In this document: piece by piece, positions 5,133-7,846 of the stretch
Position numbering within the stretch: the first letter of the stretch is position 1
How the letters are laid out: each line of letters opens with the position of its first letter
NCBI GenBank assembly: GCA_017405115.1
Contig: JAFRBA010000198.1
Location: 1-7,846, forward strand
Length of the DNA: 7,846 nt
Direction: 5' to 3'
Source of the DNA: Kiritimatiellia bacterium
GTDB lineage: Bacteria > Verrucomicrobiota > Kiritimatiellia > RFP12 > UBA1067
Position numbers and translations under genes: made by a program
The notes under the pieces: model-generated
What the model was told of the DNA's origin: nothing
Seen by the model: only the letters and a program-made list of their open reading frames with translations
Database searches by the model: none

Positions 5133-7703
5133 ATGCCCCTGCACATTGTCATGGCCGTTGTCCTGTCAGGCGTTGCCTCGCCTGACGGGACGGCGTGGAC
5201 GGCGAAGGACGTGCCGCACGACGTCGGCGCACTCTACGCGCTGTCGTGGCATGCTACGCCGCGCGGTCCCGGGCTGCTTAACGGCGGCCCGCCGAAGTAC
5301 AACATGGACTTTCCCGTAAAGGCGGGCGAGACTAACGAGCAGTTCCTGTCCGTCGTCTACCCGGCCGAGGCGACGTCCCTGTCCCTGCGCCTCGGCACCT
5401 GGGAGATGCCGGGCGGGGCGTCATGGCGCGACGCCTCCTGCCGCCGCGTGCTGGCGGAGTACAACGCGCTACCCTGCGGAATCGTACTGGGCGCGGGCGA
5501 GGCGATAGACGGCAACGTCTACCGGTTCAGACGGAGGAACTGCAAGATCCAGGGCCCGCATGTGCGCCCGTTCAGGCGACGCGCCGGAGGCAGCTTCAAT
5601 TCCGGCGTGTGGCGCGTCTATCCCGGAACAGGATGCGACTACGAGTTCGAGGTGAGGGGGCGGAGGTTCCTGGACTTCTCGGTGTCGGTGCCGTCTGACC
5701 TGAAGACAGGCAGCGCCGTCGTGGAGGCGTCGGCGGACGGAAGGGCATGGCACGAAGTGGCAGTCTGCAGGGGGCGCGGCGCGGCGTCCGGAAGGCTTCC
5801 TGACGGTGTCCTGCCGGCGGCGCGCGTGTTCGTCCGCATCCGCGGCGGAGACGGGTGCTCAGGAACGATCGGCTATCCGGCCGTCACTGCGCGCGTGGAC
5901 GGAGAGCCGCTGCGCGCCGCCGGGTTCACGCGTTACGTCGACGCGGCGACAGGCGAGCTCGTGGGAGAGGTGCGCTCGCCCGACTACTATGACGACGGCT
6001 GGGGAAAGACGATAGGCGTCGCCGCGCCAGGCTTCGAGATATGGCGGGCTGACGAGGAGATGCGCGTGGCCCCGTTCAGGGCCGTGCCGAAGGAGAAGGC
6101 CCGCGGGCTTTCCGTCTCGGCTGCCGCGAACGAGGCGGAGTCCGTGCAGCTCGTCGTCAAGGCTGGGGCGCGCGAAGTGCGCGGCGTGAGCGTGAGGCCG
6201 GTCGGCGACCTCGTCGCAGAGGGCGGCGCGGCGATTCCATCTTCCGCAGTCGACGTAAGGCAGGTCACTTTCCTTTGCATCGAGCATCCGACGGACGAGA
6301 CGTCGTCGCCGGGGCTGTGGCCCGAGCCCCTGGAGCCGATCCCGCCTTCGGGGGTGACTGTCCCCGCCGGCGAAAACCGTTCGTTCTGGATTCGCGTCAA
6401 GGTTCCGAAGGGCGCGGCGCCGGGACGCTATGCCGGATGGCTCGCGGTTTCGTCCTCCGGCGAGGACGACGTGCACGTTCCGTTCGGCGTGGAGGTGTTC
6501 GGCTTCGAGCTTCCCGATGTCATGACGCTGAAGACGAGCTTCGGCTATACGCAGAGCCGAGTCTACGACTATCACCGCGCGAGGTCTGGCTCAGACCGGA
6601 GGAAGGTGAACGAGTCTTATCTTGACGCGCTTTCAGAGGCGCATCTCTCCCCCTACCACCCCGAATACGGGCTGGCGGCGCAGTGGACGTACCGCGTCGT
6701 AGAGTCGTCAAGCGAGTCCGGCGCGGCCGGCGTGGAGTTCGACTGGGCGGCGTGGGACGCCGGAATGGAGCGGATACTTTCTCGCTGGCGGTTCAACACG
6801 TTCGTGTTCACGATACCAGGTTTCACGAGCGGCAGCTTTCCAAAGGACGGATCGCCGCACGTCTTCCATGGCCGTCGCGAAGGCACGCCGGAGTACGACG
6901 CGCTTGCCGGCAAGTACCTTGCCGAGATCGAATCGCATCTGCGCGAGATGGGTTGGCTTGACGTCGCGTATCTCTATTGGTACGACGAGCCGACGTCCAA
7001 CAAGTTCCCGTGGCTGGAAAGGGGGCTTTCCACCGTGCGGCGGTTTGCGCCGGGGATCAGGCGCATGATCACCAAGGAGCCGAACGAGGGCCTTTTCGGC
7101 GGCGTGAACCTCTGGTGCCCGACGCCGTACAACCTTTCGACGCCGTTGACCGCGAAGTGCCGTGCGCGCGGCGACGAGTTCTGGTGGTATGTCTGCATGC
7201 AGCCGAGAGCTCCCTACGCCACGCTGTTCATAGACCATCCTGGAACTGACCTCCGCGTGTGGCTCTGGCAGACATGGAAGGAGCGGGTGTCGGGCATTCT
7301 CGTCTGGGAGACGGTCTACTGGACGAGCAAGTCGGCCTATCCCGATTCGCGGCAGAATCCCTACGAGGACGCGGCGAGCTGGGCGGACTCGATACGGTAC
7401 AACTGGGGCAATGGAGACGGACGGTTCCTCTACCCGCCGCGCGCCTGCTTCGTCGATGGGAAGGAGCCTGTTCTCCAGCCGCCGAACGGGTCCATGCGCC
7501 TCGAGATACTCCGCGATGGCATAGAGGACTACGAGTATTTCGCCATTCTCTCGAGGCTTGATCCGAAGAATCCGCTTCTTGAGGTTCCGGCGGAGGTGTC
7601 CGAGTCGCTGGTGCGCTTCGCGGTCCGCCCGGGGCCGATCAAGGCGCACCGGCGCAAAATGGCGCGGGAGATCGAGAGGCTCCTTAAGCGAGCCGGCAGA
7701 TGA
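5133..7703 (+). CDS. GH123-like glycoside hydrolase with DUF4091 C-terminal domain
   Basis: 856 residues. Domains by eye: a short weak signal peptide (1-16, IVMAVVLSGVAS, no basic n-region); a poorly recognised N-terminal part (~30-155); a beta-sandwich resembling a carbohydrate-binding module (~155-260, with VVEASADGRAWHEV); a GH123-type N-terminal beta-domain (~305-460, ending in PAGENRSFWIRVKVPKGAAP and VEVFGFELPD); and a barrel-like catalytic region (~465-760). The last contains YWYDEP with Asp618-Glu619, the position of the catalytic Asp-Glu pair in GH123-type enzymes. DUF4091 hallmarks follow: FWWYVCM (683-689), RVWLWQTWK (708-716), GILVWETVYW (721-730) and LRDGIEDYEYF (793-803). Related enzymes cleave beta-N-acetylgalactosaminides by substrate-assisted catalysis; that specificity is inference here. 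The start lies six bases after the beta-helix gene's stop in the same frame, with no Shine-Dalgarno, so co-transcription and translational coupling are likely. It is probably exported to act on glycans near the beta-helix protein. Confidence 0.85.
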   Translation: MPLHIVMAVVLSGVASPDGTAWTAKDVPHDVGALYALSWHATPRGPGLLNGGPPKYNMDFPVKAGETNEQFLSVVYPAEATSLSLRLGTWEMPGGASWRDASCRRVLAEYNALPCGIVLGAGEAIDGNVYRFRRRNCKIQGPHVRPFRRRAGGSFNSGVWRVYPGTGCDYEFEVRGRRFLDFSVSVPSDLKTGSAVVEASADGRAWHEVAVCRGRGAASGRLPDGVLPAARVFVRIRGGDGCSGTIGYPAVTARVDGEPLRAAGFTRYVDAATGELVGEVRSPDYYDDGWGKTIGVAAPGFEIWRADEEMRVAPFRAVPKEKARGLSVSAAANEAESVQLVVKAGAREVRGVSVRPVGDLVAEGGAAIPSSAVDVRQVTFLCIEHPTDETSSPGLWPEPLEPIPPSGVTVPAGENRSFWIRVKVPKGAAPGRYAGWLAVSSSGEDDVHVPFGVEVFGFELPDVMTLKTSFGYTQSRVYDYHRARSGSDRRKVNESYLDALSEAHLSPYHPEYGLAAQWTYRVVESSSESGAAGVEFDWAAWDAGMERILSRWRFNTFVFTIPGFTSGSFPKDGSPHVFHGRREGTPEYDALAGKYLAEIESHLREMGWLDVAYLYWYDEPTSNKFPWLERGLSTVRRFAPGIRRMITKEPNEGLFGGVNLWCPTPYNLSTPLTAKCRARGDEFWWYVCMQPRAPYATLFIDHPGTDLRVWLWQTWKERVSGILVWETVYWTSKSAYPDSRQNPYEDAASWADSIRYNWGNGDGRFLYPPRACFVDGKEPVLQPPNGSMRLEILRDGIEDYEYFAILSRLDPKNPLLEVPAEVSESLVRFAVRPGPIKAHRRKMAREIERLLKRAGR

Positions 7704-7756
7704 CCAGGCTCGCCCTCTTTCACGGGGCGCTTCGTGGCGGTGCCGCCCGAACCGCA

Positions 7757-7845
7757 TTTCGTGGGCGCCCCCGACATGATTTTGACGCTCGCGCTTGGCG
7801 CTCGCCTGTACGCACGGGGGTCAAAATCCCGTCGGACCCGCGAAA
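7757..7845. repeat. Large imperfect inverted repeat at the window edge
   Basis: Three nested paired segments share one axis. TTTCGTGGG (7757-7765) pairs with CCCGCGAAA (7837-7845) with one G-U; CCGAC (7771-7775) with GTCGG (7831-7835); GATTTTGAC (7778-7786) with GTCAAAATC (7820-7828). That is 23 pairs, interrupted by a 5/1 and a 2/2 internal loop, around a 33-base apical region. The apical region has a direct repeat CGCTCGC (7786-7792, 7799-7805) and a small GCGC-TTG-GCGC hairpin. There is no T-tract, so it is not a standard terminator. It lies 53 bases after the glycosidase stop. Possible roles are a repeated intergenic element, a miniature mobile element, or a structured 3' end. Nothing further lies between the stop and this element except a short GGCGG-TG-CCGCC palindrome (7736-7747). 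Confidence 0.6.
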
Positions 7846-7846
7846 C

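Noticed and set aside
6708..7757. Antisense frame of 349 codons opposite the glycosidase, and a similar 307-codon one at 4221-5144
   Set aside because: Both are shadows of strongly GC3-biased coding DNA, with no recognisable domain, while the forward frames encode well-supported proteins.
7757..7846. Integron attC site
   Set aside because: The ends of the inverted repeat do not match the RYYYAAC and GTTRRRY core boxes, and no integrase or cassette array is present.

Overview
The window holds five complete protein genes, all on the + strand. They form three apparent transcription units, each preceded by a promoter of the same unusual look (extended -10, TGC-TATAAT or TGC-TATACT). No RNA gene, CRISPR array, transposase or phage gene was seen. 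The DNA is GC-rich with strong third-position GC, which creates many long antisense shadow frames. The gene mix is a secreted nitrilase-fold hydrolase, a Cys-rich right-handed beta-helix protein with a choice-of-anchor-Q-like end, and a GH123-like/DUF4091 glycosidase. This suggests a PVC-group bacterium, most likely Kiritimatiellota or Lentisphaerota from an animal-gut or sediment metagenome. The taxonomic call is inference from gene content only.

Layout. Positions 1-240 are AT-richer, carry no convincing gene, and contain a perfect 19-bp palindrome (75-93). Unit 1 is promoter P1 (236-246) and a carbon-nitrogen hydrolase with a signal peptide (254-1261), whose AUG sits where transcription should start (leaderless). 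Unit 2 is promoter P2 (1277-1306), a real Shine-Dalgarno, a seven-bladed beta-propeller lactonase (1324-2382), and a compact ketoacyl-ACP synthase III-like enzyme (2389-3177) six bases after it. A hairpin (3194-3217) separates this from unit 3: promoter P3 (3237-3247), a beta-helix surface protein (3255-5126), and, again six bases later, a GH123-like/DUF4091 protein (5133-7703). The last 90 bases hold a large imperfect inverted repeat (7757-7845).

How the genes may work together (inference). Units 1 and 3 share an 11-base promoter core and the same 7-base distance to an ATG, so the secreted hydrolase and the beta-helix/glycosidase pair may be expressed together and act outside the cytoplasm, plausibly on amidated or amino-sugar-containing glycans. 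Unit 2 encodes two enzymes without export signals. One family opens lactones and the other makes carbon-carbon bonds on acyl thioesters, so a shared small-molecule pathway is possible but unproven. The points most worth a second look are the repeated leaderless promoter geometry, the two same-frame 6-nt gene junctions, the small KAS III with intact catalytic triad, the cysteine ladder of the beta-helix protein, and the terminal inverted repeat.
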